A stretch of 64,000 nt of DNA from Emiliania huxleyi CCMP1516 (Eukaryota; Haptophyta; Isochrysidales; Noelaerhabdaceae). Below the pieces are notes generated by a model, which was not told the origin of the DNA, did no database searches, and worked only from the letters and a program-made list of their open reading frames with translations. Of this stretch, positions 46,645 to 56,006 are shown in pieces. Each line of letters opens with the position of its first letter. Position 1 is the stretch's first letter. The translations under genes and the position numbers were made by a program. The stretch is from NCBI RefSeq assembly GCF_000372725.1, contig NW_005201392.1, forward strand, positions 743,259-807,258, given 5' to 3'.

Positions 46645-49419
46645 TCACTGGGCCAACATGGCTCGCACCGCCTCGAGCCGCGGCGCGCACGCCGCGGAGA
46701 CGGCGGCGGAGTCGACGCGGCCGAGGAGCGCGCGCAGCACGTCCGCGTGTGCGCCGTCCGCGCCGGGCACGATGGCGTCGAGCAGCGCCCACGCCTGGGT
46801 TCGACACTTCCTCCTGAGGCATCAGTAGTGAGCAACGATGGCGTCGAGCAGCGCGCGCCTGCTCGTGCTGGTGCAGCAGCGGCAGCAGCGCCTGGTACGC
46901 CGCCTCGACCGCCGGCCGCGCCTCGACAGCGACGTGTGGGTGGCAGAGCAGGCCGAGCAGCAGCGCAGACAGCTCGGGCCGGCCGAGCGCGAGCGCGAGG
47001 GACGCCTCGCCGTGCTGCGGGAGGGCGGCGAGCAGCGCGGCGGCCTGCTCGACGGGGAGCAGCTTCGGCGCCGCGGCGAGGCCGCTGCAGAAGGAGGTCA
47101 CGCGCGGGCTCTTCGAGCGCGCGATGGCGCCGAGGTGCGCCACCACCGCCTGCAGCACGGCGGCGAGGAGCGGCGGTGGCAGCAGCGGCATCACGTCGGC
47201 GACCAGCTTCTGCCCCTTTTCGCAGCAGAGCAGCTCGGGCGAGACCGCGCCCCCCTCGGGCGGAGGCGCGCCCTCCGCCCCTCCGGGCGAGCGCAGCCGG
47301 CTAAAGAGGCGCTCGAGCAGCACGCGGCGCTGCTCCTGCCCCGCCGGGGTGCGCACGGCTGCCGACGAGGCGTGCACGCGCAGCCCGATGAGCGCCTCCC
47401 GCGCGGCGGCAACCTGGCTGCGGGTGTGCCAGCGGCTGGCGGAGAGGAGCGCGGGCGGGCCCGCGCCGTCCGGCGGTGCGCCCGTCTCGTCGGAAGGGAA
47501 CGCGCCGTCCGGCGGGTCGGGCGGGCCGCCCATCTCGATGAGCGGCTTGGGCGCGGCGATCTTTGCGGCGATCGGGCGGGTGGAGACGTTGCCGGCGCCG
47601 AGCGAGGCGCCAACCTGCTCGTTGGCTAGGGTTAGGGTTAGGTGTGGGTGTGGGTAATGGGGTAGCAGAGCCGAGCGATGCGCCGACCTGCTCGTTGGTC
47701 GCGTGCTGCGTCAGCCGGCGCGAGGTGGTGGTGGTGCTCGGCGCGGAGAGAGCGTGCTTCGCCTGGCGCGGAGAGGGGAGGAGGGGGGGGGGGGGGGGGG
47801 CGGTCGACGGGAGCGCGGAGAGGAGGGTGTGCGCGCGAGGTTGCCTTGGAGTGGCCCCCCTTCATGATCCAAAAGTGGTGGTAAAAGTCGTCGTCGACGG
47901 GGTCGTTCATCTGCAGCTGGTACGCTTGGTGGCGCAGGATGAGCTGCAGCTCCTGCCCCGTCATCCGCCGGCCCACCCGCGAGCCGGGCGCCTGCAGCTC
48001 ACCCGTCGGCGATTGGGTCCTCTCGCGTGGCTCATCACTAGAGTTCAGCCATCACTAGAGTTCAGCCATCACTAGAGTTCAGCCATCACTAGAGTTCAGC
48101 CATCACTAGAGTTCAGCCATCACTAGAGTTCAGCCATCACTAGAGTTCAGCCGAGGCGCCTGCTGCCCGTCCATGGCCAGCCGCTAGGGTCAGGGTCACG
48201 GTAGGGGTAGGGGTAGGGGTAGGGGTTAGGGTAAGGGTTAGGGTGTGGGTACGGGTTAGGGCCAGACCTGCAGCTCGTCCATGGCCGGCCGCTGCTGCCG
48301 CGCGTGCGCCTGCTGCTGCTGCCGCGCCGCCTGCTGCTGCTGCATCACCGCCATCTGGCGCGCGACCTGCTGCTGCTGCGCCACGACCTGCGCGAGCAGG
48401 GCCTGCTGCTGCGCGGGCGGCAGGTGGGCCACCCTCGCCATCGCTGCCTGCAGGTGGGGCGGCAGGCCAGCCGCTGCGACCGGCGGCACGCCCGGAGGTG
48501 GGGGAGGCTGCTGCAGCTGCGGCAGAGCTGCGGGCACCGGCACCCCCCCCGGAGGCGGAGGCATGCCGGCTGGAGGCACTAAGCCGGCAGGAGGCGGAGG
48601 CACTAAGCCGGCAGGAGGCGGAGGCATGCCGGCTGGAGGGTGCGGCGCCAATGGGCGAGGAGGAGGCGGCGAAGCGCCGAGCGGCGGGAGTGGCTGCGGC
48701 GGCGCGGCAGACTGCGACAGCGCGGCCCCGCCCTGCGGCGGCGGCGGCGGCTGCGGCGCGCTCACCGCGGCCTGGCGCGCAAAGCGCTGCTCGAGGTCGA
48801 GAGGGGGTCGGGCGAGGGCAACCTCGAGGACGTTGCCGCCGAGCGGAATGCCCTGCAGGCTCGCGCGCGCGCTCTCCGCGGTCGCTGCGTCCGCGTAGCT
48901 CAGCGTCGCCGTGCTCGACTCCCCCCCCCCCACCAGCTCAAACTCCTCGAGCGGACCAAAGTGAGAGAGCAGCTGCCGCGCCTGCTCCTCGCTCAGCGAG
49001 GCGGGCAGGCCGGAGACGCGGAGCGACCGCGACCCGCCGCCGGCCAGCGCCGGCGCAGCCTCGCGAGGCGGCGATTCGAGCCCCTCCAGCTTGCCGAGTA
49101 GGCCCGCGTCGAGGCCGTCGAGCGCGAGCAGGTCGTCCGGCCCGAGCAGCCCGCGGGTGGCGGCGGCGCGGTGCGGCTCAAGCGCCCCGAGCGCGCCCTC
49201 CGCGCCGAGGTCGAAGAACCCGCCGCCGCCCTCGACGCCCGCCCGCTCGGCGAGGAAGGACTCGTGCAGCGCCGCCAGCTTCTCGGAGTTGAGCTCGAAA
49301 AAGTCCTTGCCCGTGCCGACATTGTCGCCAAAGGTGTCGTCGTTGAACGCGTCCTCCTGGGCGACGACGTCCTCCACTATCGCCTCGTCCACCTCCTCGT
49401 CCTCGGGCGGCTGTGACAT
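46645..49419 (-). CDS. PAT1: PAT1 mRNA-decay factor homologue with an RRM
   Basis: PAT1 links deadenylated mRNA to decapping in P-bodies. ATG 49419 gives an acidic start and the PAT1 N-terminal motif QEDAFNDDTFGDN (residues 21-33) with a LAALHESF helix. Residues 131-205 are an RNA-recognition motif (RNP2-like LRVSGLP, RNP1-like TATLSYAD) not usual in this family. A Pro/Gln-rich region follows with QQQALLAQVVAQQQQ. Downstream exons give MTGQELQLILRHQAYQLQMNDPVDDDFYHHFW near 47900, LIGLRVHASSAAVRTP, LLCCEKGQKLVADVMPLLPPPLLAAVLQAV near 47200 and HVAVEARPAVEAAYQALLPLL; the last exon WALLDAIVPGADGAHADVLRALL ends AMLAQ at TGA 46645. Introns carry telomere-like and 17-bp arrays. Confidence 0.82.
46795..46858 (-). 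other. PAT1 intron, GC-AG, 64 nt, exon copy
   Basis: The intron starts GCGCGCGCTGCTCGACGCCA and the downstream exon starts GCGTGGGCGCTGCTCGACGC; the shared block is GCGCTGCTCGACGCCATCGT. The acceptor is GAACCCAG. Splicing gives HEQAWALLDAIVPG. Confidence 0.82.
47615..47687 (-). other. PAT1 intron with TTAGGG-type repeats, GT-AG, 73 nt
   Basis: The plus strand reads CTAGGGTTAGGGTTAGG at 47625-47641, followed by GTGTGGGTGTGGG. The intron 5' side and next exon share CCAACGAGCAGGT(C/T)GGCGC(A/C)TCGCTCGG. Cutting at GAGCAG|GT on both sides gives GT-AG and the frame TNEQVGASLGAGNV. Confidence 0.8.
47760..47850 (-). other. PAT1 intron with poly-G run, GC-AG
   Basis: Exon GGCCACTCCAAG is followed by GCAACCTCG and the acceptor CGCGCCAG precedes GCGAAGCACGCTC. 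The interior on the plus strand has a run of 19 G at 47781-47800. Exact ends are inferred from reading frame. Confidence 0.5.
47992..48267 (-). other. PAT1 stacked introns with 17-bp minisatellite and telomere-like array
   Basis: Interval 48160-48267 starts GTCTGGCCCTAACCC, holds TTAGGG/TAGGGG-type units (48186-48262) and ends in a copy of the preceding exon, GGCCATGGACGGGCAGCAG. Interval 47992-48159 starts immediately with GCGCCTCGG, holds seven perfect 17-bp units ATCACTAGAGTTCAGCC (48034-48152) and ends GAGCTGCAG. They are either two abutting introns (GT-AG then GC-AG) or one. Confidence 0.7.
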
Positions 49420-49601
49420 CGCCAGTCTCCGGACCTTTTAGGCCTACGCCGCGAAGCTGCGAGCCGCGAGCCGAGAACGCGCTCGCACTACCGCGGGTAG
49501 CTCCGCCGGGCCACGCCTATTTCTTTTTTCATACAAAGACCCTGGAGCCACAGTACAATTATTATTATTATAAAGCGCAACTATTAATTCTTTTCCTCGC
49601 G
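49420..49601. promoter_or_regulatory. Head-to-head promoter region, PAT1 and RCC1 gene
   Basis: Only 182 bases separate the start codons of PAT1 (minus) and the second RCC1 gene (plus). The segment has a TTATTATTATTATAAAG tract at 49559-49576, which could serve as a TATA-like element for the plus gene 25-30 bases before CTTTTCCTCGCG. Shared regulation is possible; nothing more can be read. Confidence 0.5.
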
Positions 49602-50939
49602 ATGTCCACCCCGCCGCGCCGCCGCTCGCGCCGCCTCGCCTCCGCCTCCACCGCCGCCCCCTCGCCAGACGCGCCGCCGCCCGCCCGCCTGCTCGACCTC
49701 CCCAGGGAGCTCCTCGAGCGCGTCCTCTCCCGCTTCGACAGCCCCATCGACATCGCTCGCGCCGCGGCCGTCTCGCTTCTCTTTCACGCCTCGCTTGCGG
49801 AGGTGGGCATCCGCTTGTGGGCGCAAGAGCGCGGCTTCGAGCTGCCGGCGAAGCCAGAGGGCGAGGACTGTGCCGTGCGCTGGCTGTGCTATTCGGCGCT
49901 GCTGCACGAGTCCAACCCGCCGGCGAGGGCGGCGGCAGGCGAAGGGCACAGCGTCTTCATCGACGGCGAGGGGCGGCTCTCGTCGTGCGGGTCAGCGGCA
50001 ACGGAGGGCGAGGAGGAGGAAGACGACGACGAGGAGGAATCTCCAGGCCTTCTCGGTCACGGCGAGGGCGTGACGCGGCTCAACACGCCGACCCACGGCG
50101 ACCAGCAGGTCCAGTGGCTGCCCAAGAAGGTCGAGGCCTTTACTGGCCAGCGCGCCGTCGCTGTGTCGGCTGGACTTACGCACAGCATCGCCCTCACCGC
50201 CGACGGCGCCGTCTGGAGCTGGGGCTGGGGATACTCTGGCCGGTTGGGCCACGGCGACCAGCAGGACCAGCTCCTGCCCAAGAAGGTCGAGGCCTTTACT
50301 GGCCGGCGCGTCGTCACTGTGTCGGCTGGCCAGGGCCACAACCTCGCCATCACCGCTGACGGCGCTGTCTGGAGCTGGGGCCTTGGAGGTGTTGGCGAGC
50401 TGGGCCACGGTGACGATCAGGACCAGCTGCTGCCGAGGAAGGTCGAGGCCTTTGCTGGCCAGCGCGTCGTCGCCGTGTCGGCTGGAGGGGCTTACAGCCT
50501 CGCCGTCACAGCCGACGGCGCCGTCTGGAGCTGGGGCCGGGGATACTCAGGCCAGCTGGGCCATGGCGACGAGCAGCAGCAGCTGCTGCCGAAGAAGGTC
50601 GAGGCCTTTGCAGGGCGGCGCGCTGTCACCGTGTCGGCGGGAGATTTGCACAGCCTCGCCATCACCGCCGACGGCTCCGTCTGGAGCTGGGGCGATGGAT
50701 ACTTTGGCCGGCTGGGCCACGGCGACGATCAGAACCAGCTGCTGCCCCAAAAGATCGAGGCCTTCGCTGGGCGGCGCGTCGTCGCTGTGTCAGCTGGAGT
50801 CTACCATAGCCTCGCCATCACCGCCGACGACGCTGTTTATGCTTGGGGCCTGGGCGAAAGCGGCTGCCTAGGCCACGGAGAGGACCTGTCGAACCAGCTG
50901 CTGCCCAAGAAGATCGAGGCGTGGGCGCCGGGGCAGTGA
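49602..50939 (+). CDS. F-box-like protein with RCC1 repeats, second paralogue
   Basis: A 445-residue, intron-free paralogue of the 12775 gene. The N-terminus MSTPPRRRSRRLASASTAAP and F-box-like LLDLPRELLERVLSRFDSPIDIARAA are near identical to it. An acidic insert (EGEEEEDDDEEES) sits before the propeller. Repeats of about 52 residues (VWSWGWGYSGRLGHGDQQDQLLPKKVEAFTGRRVVTVSAG and variants) run to the C-terminal end at TGA 50937-50939. Two genes and one fragment in 44 kb indicate a family spreading in this genome. An SCF-type adaptor role is inferred from the F-box. Confidence 0.8.
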   Translation: MSTPPRRRSRRLASASTAAPSPDAPPPARLLDLPRELLERVLSRFDSPIDIARAAAVSLLFHASLAEVGIRLWAQERGFELPAKPEGEDCAVRWLCYSALLHESNPPARAAAGEGHSVFIDGEGRLSSCGSAATEGEEEEDDDEEESPGLLGHGEGVTRLNTPTHGDQQVQWLPKKVEAFTGQRAVAVSAGLTHSIALTADGAVWSWGWGYSGRLGHGDQQDQLLPKKVEAFTGRRVVTVSAGQGHNLAITADGAVWSWGLGGVGELGHGDDQDQLLPRKVEAFAGQRVVAVSAGGAYSLAVTADGAVWSWGRGYSGQLGHGDEQQQLLPKKVEAFAGRRAVTVSAGDLHSLAITADGSVWSWGDGYFGRLGHGDDQNQLLPQKIEAFAGRRVVAVSAGVYHSLAITADDAVYAWGLGESGCLGHGEDLSNQLLPKKIEAWAPGQ

Positions 50940-51435
50940 GAAGGTTTGGTGCCCGTGTGCGAGCTCCGTTTTCTATAGTGTGTTGAGCAGCGAAAAAAGG
51001 CAATTTCTGATGCGCCCCCGCGGGCCGCACAGCGCGCGCACACGACCGCGCGGCAAAGCGCGCACGGGCTGACACCTCGTAGTGGGCGGTGCGCCACGGT
51101 GGGGTCACGGCAGGGGGTGCTCACACTGCGCGGCCGCTGCCAGAGCGCGAAATTTCGCGACTTCGTGCTCGTGTATCTTTAGTCAGAGACATGTCTCTCG
51201 TCTCTCCTCTGAGTCTGACCCCTCCGCCCTCGTGTGAGCTGTGTGACACCTCTCTCTCTGACTGTGGGGGGTCACGTTAGAGAGAAAGAAAGAAAAAGAA
51301 AACGCTAACCGACATCCCAAGCTAGGACTCGAGAGCTAGGAAGCTAGGCTAGCTACTCGTCGCCCTGAATGGTTGCCCAGGTTAGTCAGGACACGGATCC
51401 CGGCGTGAACACGCCGATCTGACAAAATCCCGAGT

Positions 51436-51474
51436 GCCTACCGCACGCGCCGCGTCGCGGCGCGTGCGGTAGGC
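51436..51474. repeat. Perfect 18-bp inverted repeat
   Basis: GCCTACCGCACGCGCCGC and its exact complement are separated by GTC. Such a strong, GC-rich hairpin could be a small structured RNA, a terminator-like signal or the fused ends of a miniature element. No flanking duplication is evident. Confidence 0.7.
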
Positions 51475-51629
51475 TTTGTTTGAAGTTAAAAGTCGAATCA
51501 GAGCGGTGTCGGCGTTGTGTCCTGAGTTTTCTCCCCCGGACCGCCCAACCGGGACCGCTCCGGGACGCACGCCGGCGAAGCACCATCAAGCTGCTGTACG
51601 GCCCCGGAATCGCCTCCCCTGGCTTAGCT

Positions 51630-51685
51630 AGAGTGAGAGATATTGTGCACATGGTCTGTCTCTACAATATATACACTGACACTCT
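51630..51685. ncRNA. Conserved hairpin element, copy 1
   Basis: It contains GATATTGTGCACATGGTCTG and TCTCTACAATAT. ATATTGT pairs with ACAATAT, and outer AGAGTG pairs with CACTCT through an internal bulge. GGCTTAGCT lies 9 bases upstream of GATATTG, exactly as in copy 2. RNA identity is a guess from structure; a small mobile element is an alternative. Confidence 0.35.
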
Positions 51686-52104
51686 ACCTCCCAGAGCTCG
51701 TCCCGGTCCGCCACGGCCATCCTTGGGCTTGGCCTCCGGAGGGCCCCCGGCCGCGCGGTCGGCGGCGGCGTCACAAATCCGACCACAGAGCACCGGGACG
51801 CGGTCGGGCGATCTGAGGCCCAACTAGGCGTATGCATTGCCCATCCAGTGCTATCACCTGGACCCATCAACAGGCGCCTGGGGCGCCGTGGCACGAGGTG
51901 TTGTTCACACCTGGGCAAGCACATTCATGCGCAGCACCGAGTAGGCTAGCAGTAGGTGCTAGCACCCGACTAACTACGGGCTGATTCTATTATATCCGTA
52001 TATATTTGAGATCGCGGCAAGCCTCGGTGCCTGGCGCGAGGTCGCTTTTTTCACAAGTGGAAGAGCGGGGCATAACACGCGTGCCACCTCTCTCCTCACA
52101 CACG

Positions 52105-53557
52105 TCACATGGTCCCTCGCATCGCTGCCCCGGCGCTCTCTCGCTCGCCCGGCGACGGCGGCGGCGGGAAGGAGCACGCACTACGCGCAAAATCCTCGCG
52201 CAATTTTGCCCACGGGTCCCGCAGCAGCGGCCTCTCGCCCGCTTCCCCTTCCGCCGCCAGCACGCCGCGCAGCCCGCAGCTGCCTGCCGCGGAGCAAGGC
52301 CAGGGCGACGGCCGCAAGTGCCTCCACAGCAGCGCCTCCGGGTAGAGGCGACTCGCCAGGGAGGAGGAGGAGGAGGATGGATGGAGGAGGAGGAGGAGGA
52401 GGATGTGGTGGTGGAGAAGGCCACGCTTGGGACGGGCGCAGAGGCGAGCGCGCCGCTGGAGGCGTTGGCGAGCGCCTCTCCGAAGAGACGCTGCAGCAGG
52501 GGCGCCTGTTCACAGCTGCAGCTGTGAAGAGCTGCTCGTGACGGCTTGAGGTCGCGCAGCAGCACGTTATGAGTGCTCCGTGCCAGCCGCGCAGAGAGAT
52601 GGTGGCGTCCACAAGACAAGCGCGTTATGAGTGCTTGCGCGAGGCTTGGCGGGGGCGGCGGGGGCGGCGGGGGCGGGGGTGGGGGCGGGCGAGGCGCGCC
52701 GACGCGGTCGTCGCGGCGAGCAGCTGGTCGAAGGCGAGGCCTAATCTCGGGTAGTCTCGGGTAGTCTCGGGTAGTCTCGGGTAGTCTCGGGTAGTCTCGG
52801 GTAGTCTCGGGTCATCTCGGGTAGTCTCGGGTAGTCTCGGGTAGTCTCGGGTAGTCATCTCGGCCAGCCGGTCGAAGGCGAGGCCTGCGGAGGCGCAGTG
52901 CCACGGCGCGTAGACCGCGCTCGCCGACGCAGGTAGCGTTGGCGGCAGCGGCAGCGGGGCGGTGAGGAGAAGGTCCGGCCTGTGCGACATGGCTCGAGCG
53001 TGCGATGGACGTGTCGTGGACATGTCTCCAGAGTGGGGAGCAACGTCCGGGCCGTGTCCGGAGCACGAGGGTTGCGCTTGGGAAGGCACGCTCGGCCTAG
53101 GTCGACGGGCGGAGGGCTGCTGAGCCGGGCGCAACTTGGGAGGCGCTCGGCAGAGAGAGAGAGAGGGAGGGAGGGAGGGAGGGAGGGGGGGAGGGAGGGA
53201 GGGAGGGAGGGAGGGAGGGAGGGAGGGAGGGAGGGAGGGAGGGAGGTAGGGAGGGAGGGAGGGAGGGAGGGAGGAAGGGAGGGAGGGAGGGAGNNNNNNN
53301 NNNNNNNNNNNNNNNNNNNNNNNNNNNNNNNNNNNNNNNNNNNNNNNNNNNNNNNNNNNNNNNNNNNNNNNNNNNNNNNNNNNNNNNNNNNNNGCGAGAT
53401 CGACCGTCACGAGGACGGAGATGTCGCCGCGGGGCGGGCAGGCGCTATGTTGCACACACTTCTCAGCGCGGGCGGAGCCCAGAGCAGTCGCGTCGAGGAC
53501 TCGTCACGGGTCGACCTGCTGCTTATCCAAAGGTTTCGAGAAGGCTCATGGGAGAGA

Positions 53558-53638
<81 letters not shown>

Positions 53639-54113
53639 GGGAGGGAGAGAAGACACGCGCCTCGGCGTGCCGCCGCAGCCACTCGCAGCCCGCCATCTTG
53701 CGTAGCATTCGCAGCGTGTTGCGCTCGACTCGTCCGAGCGCCTCGGGCAGCCCCGCGGCCGCCAGCAGCGCGTCGGTGGGCGTCGAGAGGTCTGGCGGAA
53801 GCTGGCTTTGCGCTCGCAGCCTGGTCAGCGTGGGCGTGCGGCCAAACGCGGACTCCAGGAACGCCTCGGAGGGCGCGTCCTCGAGCCAGACCAGCACCGT
53901 GAAGCCACGGCCGGCCGCCGGCTGCATCACGTGCGAGCCTAGCGCTGCGGCCGTCGCAGCGAGCGAGGAGCGCCCACGCGCCGCTCCCGAGATCTCGATT
54001 GCGACGACGCTCGACGCCACGGTGGCCTCGGCCGGGGCTCGACGCCAAAGCGGCAGCGCGATCAGCAGCAGCGGCAGGAGCAGCAGCTGGGCGACTCGCA
54101 CTCGTACTCGCAT
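52105..54113 (-). CDS. Unrecognised membrane protein, interrupted by assembly gap
   Basis: The probable start at 54113 reads MRVRVRVAQLLLLPLLLIALPLW, an N-terminal membrane anchor. A soluble region follows: VASSVVAIEISGAARG, GSHVMQPAAGRGFTVLVWLEDAPSEAFLESAF, LPPDLSTPTDALLAAAGLPEALGRVERNTLRMLRKMAG. A (CT)n intron (53551-53632), an exon GDISVLVTVDL by the N gap, and YAPWHCASAGLAFDQLLAATTASAR across the intron at 52741-52884 come next. A final frame ends at TGA 52105. The layout (short tail, membrane anchor, luminal domain) recalls the GPI-transamidase subunit PIG-S, but I see no decisive motif. Exons hidden in the 100-base gap and the (GGGA)n tract may be missing. Confidence 0.4.
52741..52884 (-). 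other. GC-AG intron with TCTCGGGTAG array, 144 nt
   Basis: The intron starts GCCTCGCCTTCGACCGGC; the next exon starts GCCTCGCCTTCGACCAGC. The body is about eleven 10-bp units GAGACTACCC (plus strand TCTCGGGTAG, one TCTCGGGTCA). The acceptor is GAGATTAG. Confidence 0.8.
53161..53293. repeat. (GGGA)n microsatellite running into the gap
   Basis: About 130 bases of GGGA units end at the N run, so the array length is unknown and the gap was probably caused by it. Confidence 0.92.
53294..53393. other. Assembly gap of 100 N
   Basis: Exactly 100 N, the conventional placeholder for a gap of unknown size. Confidence 0.98.
53551..53632. repeat. (GA)n microsatellite
   Basis: About 80 bases of GA with two GGG interruptions, inside an intron of the membrane-protein gene. 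Confidence 0.92.
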
Positions 54114-55422
54114 GTATATGCGGAGCTCTCGATGTGCGGACGGGCCCCTCCGCGTCGAGCGAGAGTCTCGACGTCGACGCACACCGACGTGCACGAGGCC
54201 TAAAGGACCAGCACCAGCGAGGCGACGGAAAACAATCCTCTTGCGAGCCGATGCTTCACTCATGCTTCGGTGTGAATCACGCCCGCTGTGAAAACATTTT
54301 GCGGGGGATTTTTTCGCCAGTCAATAGAGCATGAAAATACCTTTCAGACGGTACCTTTCTGTCCTCCAGAGTCGAAGAACTCGACCGGTGGCTGGCCGCC
54401 AAAGTGGCTGGACGGCGCCGCGGCGCACACTGGTGAGCCGCGGAGCACACCAAGGGAGCTGTCCTCGGCGCAGCCGATCAGCTCCCGCGGCCTGGGTGAT
54501 GGCAGTGGCACTCTCTGAGGCTCCCTGATTTTTTCTGGTATTTGTTGAGCACTCTCTGGTCACCATCGCCGGGCGAGCCTGGCTCTCGCTGCACAGCGGC
54601 GCGACCCGCGGTGAGGCTGCCGATCGTCGAACTGGGCTTAGCTCTCAATCAAGATATTGTGCATATGGTCGGTCTCTACAATATCTTGACTGAGCACGAC
54701 CGATGAATCGGCAGCACGGAGACAGGAAGGCTCGCTGTGTGAGTCGGCCACGCAGAGGGTCGGAACCTGGGTCGCAAGAGGCTATCACGTCAAAGCGTCC
54801 GAAAAAGTCCTTCTTGAAATTCTTTTCCAAGTACTAGCACGCGCCAGTTCGCACCTGTGTCGAGCCTGTGTGCTGTGAGAGAGAGTTGTTTTGTTTAAAT
54901 TCTTTTCCAAGGTTTAGTGTGTGTGAGTGTGTCACTCACTCACTCACCAAGGTTTAGCGATTTAGAATCTCAGCGATTTAGAATCTCACTCACCAATCCA
55001 CCCACCGCCGGTAGTGTGACTGTAGTGTGACTGTTTTCGGCGGTCGGTTCGTTGCGCGGAGCTCTTCCTCGCCCACTCGCGTCACGAGGTTCAGCTCGAA
55101 TGAGGCATGGCCGGGGGGGGCAGCCATCGTAACCACCAATCAAAATCGGCCTGATTTGTCACGCCAAGCCGGGCCAGCCCGCGGTCGGTGCGGCTGGCGT
55201 GCCCCGCGACCCTTAGTAATGAGCACTTGAGCACTGGATAGGGTCGATTCCGCATGGTGCGGACGGGACCCACCCCTCGATCGTTCGTCTCGCCCTCCCT
55301 CACTGCCTCACTGGTGTGTTCATTGGGGGGGGTCATAACAAACACGGTCATACAGGTAATGGGAGAAAAGAAAGGGAGACGCGGGCGGCTTTGCCATCTG
55401 TCTCTGTTTGTCGGCGCAGGCG
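54114..55422. other. Intergenic region with hairpin copy 2 and dispersed repeat
   Basis: No gene recognised. AATTCTTTTCCAAG occurs at 54819 and 54898 as part of the dispersed repeat family seen at 12690 and 36640. GATTTAGAATCTCA is directly repeated at 54959 and 54976. TAGTGTGACTGT is directly repeated at 55012 and 55023. Confidence 0.45.
54644..54694. ncRNA. Conserved hairpin element, copy 2
   Basis: CTCAATCAAGATATTGT pairs almost perfectly with ACAATATCTTGACTGAG around the loop GCATATGGTCGGTCTCT. The loop and inner stem match copy 1 (51630), while the outer stem differs in sequence yet stays paired. GGCTTAGCT is upstream at the same spacing. Confidence 0.35.
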
Positions 55423-55626
55423 ATGGGGGCGGCGGCGGGGGACACCGAGTCCGCAGCGGAGCCCGCCACGGCGCCTAACCCCGCGCCCCCCGCGGCGCCG
55501 GCCCCGGCCGCAGCCGTGCAGGCCGCGGCCCCTCCCGCGGCTGCAGCCGCACCGGCTGCGGCAGCGGGCCCGTCGAATGCGACGACGGCCGCCATTAGCG
55601 CCCTCCTCGCCCAGCGCATTGCTTAG
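55423..55626 (+). CDS. Short Ala/Pro-rich open frame, doubtful
   Basis: 67 codons from ATG 55423 (MGAAAGDTESAAEPAT) to TAG 55626, almost only Ala and Pro with a tail TTAAISALLAQRIA. An acceptor-like TTGTCGGCGCAG directly precedes it, so it may be the last exon of an unseen gene. Low complexity prevents assignment. Confidence 0.25.
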   Translation: MGAAAGDTESAAEPATAPNPAPPAAPAPAAAVQAAAPPAAAAAPAAAAGPSNATTAAISALLAQRIA

Positions 55627-55837
55627 TGGTGCGCTCGCCTCCCTCCTGCGCGACGCTCATTCGAGCGCGTTGTCTGTCTTGGCGCGCGCGCAGCGCGCGA
55701 AGAGGTGTGAAGAGGGGGGTCGTGTCCGGTGTGAAGGGTAACCCACCAGGGTATCAGCCTATCCTCTAGGGGCCCAATGCGGGTCCTCTCAAGAGGGTAT
55801 CAGGGTATAGCCCTGGGGTATGATCTTGCATACAATG

Positions 55838-55880
55838 ATACTATACCAGGCTGAAGTGTCGAATCCAGGCTCTCTCCTTG
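55838..55880 (-). repeat. Possible family B introner motif
   Basis: The minus strand reads CTGGATTCGACACTTCAGCC then GGTATAGTATCA, resembling CTGGGTTCGATACTCTGG...GGTATGGTAC in the isomerase intron at 1824-1895. Here it lies upstream of a plus-strand gene, so either the unit is inverted or the match is by chance. Confidence 0.35.
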
Positions 55881-56006
55881 TTGAGACACGTGGCAACGGT
55901 GAACGAGCAAGCGTTGCGACCTGTCCGGCGGTGGAGGTGGCGACGGGCGAGGCGACCACGCTCGCGTGGGCGCCGACGATCGTCAACTCGAGGTGACGCC
56001 ACCGAC

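Larger units (their letters stand above)
50940..52104. other. Intergenic region with two structured elements
   Basis: No gene recognised. It holds a perfect 18-bp stem with 3-base loop at 51436-51474. It also holds the first copy of a conserved hairpin at 51630-51685 (second copy at 54644-54694). Confidence 0.5.

Noticed and set aside
47625..48262. Interpretation as a chromosome end or telomere fusion
   Set aside because: The TTAGGG-like tracts are short, degenerate and inside introns of PAT1, with coding sequence continuing on both sides.
54113..54263. Extension of the membrane-protein start upstream to 54263
   Set aside because: The extra residues are Arg-rich and low in conservation value; the ATG at 54113 directly before the hydrophobic helix is the simpler start.
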